This document shows positions 63,722 to 64,000 of a stretch of 64,000 bases of DNA, in pieces; the first letter of the stretch is position 1; each line of letters starts with the position of its first letter. The notes below the pieces were generated by a model, which ran no database searches, was not told the DNA's origin, and saw nothing but the letters and a program-made list of their open reading frames with translations. Made by a program: the position numbers and the translations under genes. Source of the DNA: Caulobacter segnis (GTDB lineage Bacteria; Pseudomonadota; Alphaproteobacteria; Caulobacterales; Caulobacteraceae); NCBI RefSeq assembly GCF_029543125.1, contig NZ_JARQWW010000001.1, positions 124,001-188,000 on the forward strand. Reading direction: 5' to 3'.

Positions 63722-64000
63722 TTAGAGATCCCCGAACCAGTCCGTCTCGCCCCCGATCGGCATGCCGGGCGGCGTTGCCGGGGTGCGGCGTTCCTGGGCC
63801 AGCAGCGGAGCCAGGGTTTCGCGGTCGGACAGCAGACCCGCCAGCCAGCGGCCGTGGGCGCTCTCGGCCTCGCCGCCCTTCATGGCCGACAGGCGCTTGG
63901 ACAAGTCCTCCAGCCGCGCGGCGATGATCGAGGCGGCGGTGGGCGACACGTTCGGGTCGTTCTGCGCGATGGCCAGGGCGAACACCGTCCGCGCCTGCAG
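63722..64000 (-). CDS. C-terminal end of an unidentified protein (partial, 5' end outside window)
   Basis: The frame is open to the window edge, so the start is not visible; about 92 residues are present. The sequence has a helical stretch NVSPTAASIIAARLEDLSKRLSAMKGG, then HGRWLAGLLSDRETLAPLLAQERR and a Pro/Gly-rich tail TPATPPGMPIGGETDWFGDL. The tail resembles the ends of some zinc-dependent DUF5117-type metalloproteases as I remember them, but that is a weak guess with no catalytic motif in view. Confidence 0.5.
   Translation of the reverse strand: MQARTVFALAIAQNDPNVSPTAASIIAARLEDLSKRLSAMKGGEAESAHGRWLAGLLSDRETLAPLLAQERRTPATPPGMPIGGETDWFGDL

Overview
The window looks like a chromosomal segment of a high-GC alphaproteobacterium, most likely in the Caulobacteraceae (Caulobacter/Phenylobacterium group). 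The reasons are the start-of-window neighbourhood (the C-terminus of a CcrM-type adenine methyltransferase, then mutY, a DUF721 gene, two DsbA-like genes and smc), a split F0 ATP synthase operon with two b-type subunits, a TipF-like EAL protein, an ispH-thrB-rnhA block, and GTG/TTG starts with four-base ATGA/GTGA gene overlaps. I see no rRNA, tRNA, phage, transposase or CRISPR. Most of the window is ordinary core genome.

Layout. 1-5 kb: end of ccrM, a PLP fold-III enzyme, a histidine phosphatase overlapping the NAD(P)HX repair gene nnrD, then convergent mutY and an oxidoreductase. 5-12.4 kb: DUF721, a lipoprotein DsbA and a Tat-like DsbA, smc, an NTF2-like protein, and a QmcA/NfeD membrane pair. 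12.4-17.4 kb: rnhA-thrB-ispH (minus), a secreted protein of unknown function overlapping argS. 17.4-22.5 kb: a REP-type repeat, an orphan DUF1902 (HicB-like) gene, a tandem glycine riboswitch and gcvT-gcvH-gcvPA-gcvPB. 22.5-25.7 kb: a small membrane protein and the F0 operon atpI-B-E-F'-F (minus). 25.8-30.1 kb: malate dehydrogenase, a mesaconyl-CoA hydratase-like double hotdog protein, a HIT protein, a basic secreted protein and a CitE-family CoA-ester lyase/thioesterase; together they suggest ethylmalonyl-CoA/C4 acid metabolism.

30-42 kb: thpR, a Tas-like aldo/keto reductase, a Bax-inhibitor-1 protein, DUF2794, a candidate structured small RNA with its own terminator, DUF1223, aconitase, then the cytochrome c maturation genes ccmA-B-[Spy-like]-C-D-G, a small protein, the YciB septation protein and ftsY. 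42-50 kb: a TRIC-type channel whose 3' end overlaps a convergent phosphodiesterase gene, mtaB, dapF, a K+ channel with a zinc ribbon, a prolyl oligopeptidase, and a DUF2218/His-rich PadR pair. 50-54.5 kb: a lower-GC YbjN gene lying between two oppositely oriented REP arms, a lipoprotein, and the divergent oxyR / ahpC-ahpD peroxide-defence locus with a well-formed OxyR site. 54.5-64 kb: an aldo/keto reductase, gamma-glutamyltransferase, tipF, an exported M20 amidohydrolase, a 2OG oxygenase, a HAD phosphatase, a PhaJ-like hydratase, ribF and the end of an unidentified minus-strand gene.

The least explained parts are the candidate sRNA at 33139-33278, the REP-bracketed YbjN gene at 50064-50775, and the three kinds of palindromic intergenic repeat. 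All family assignments come from reading motifs by eye; no database search was run.
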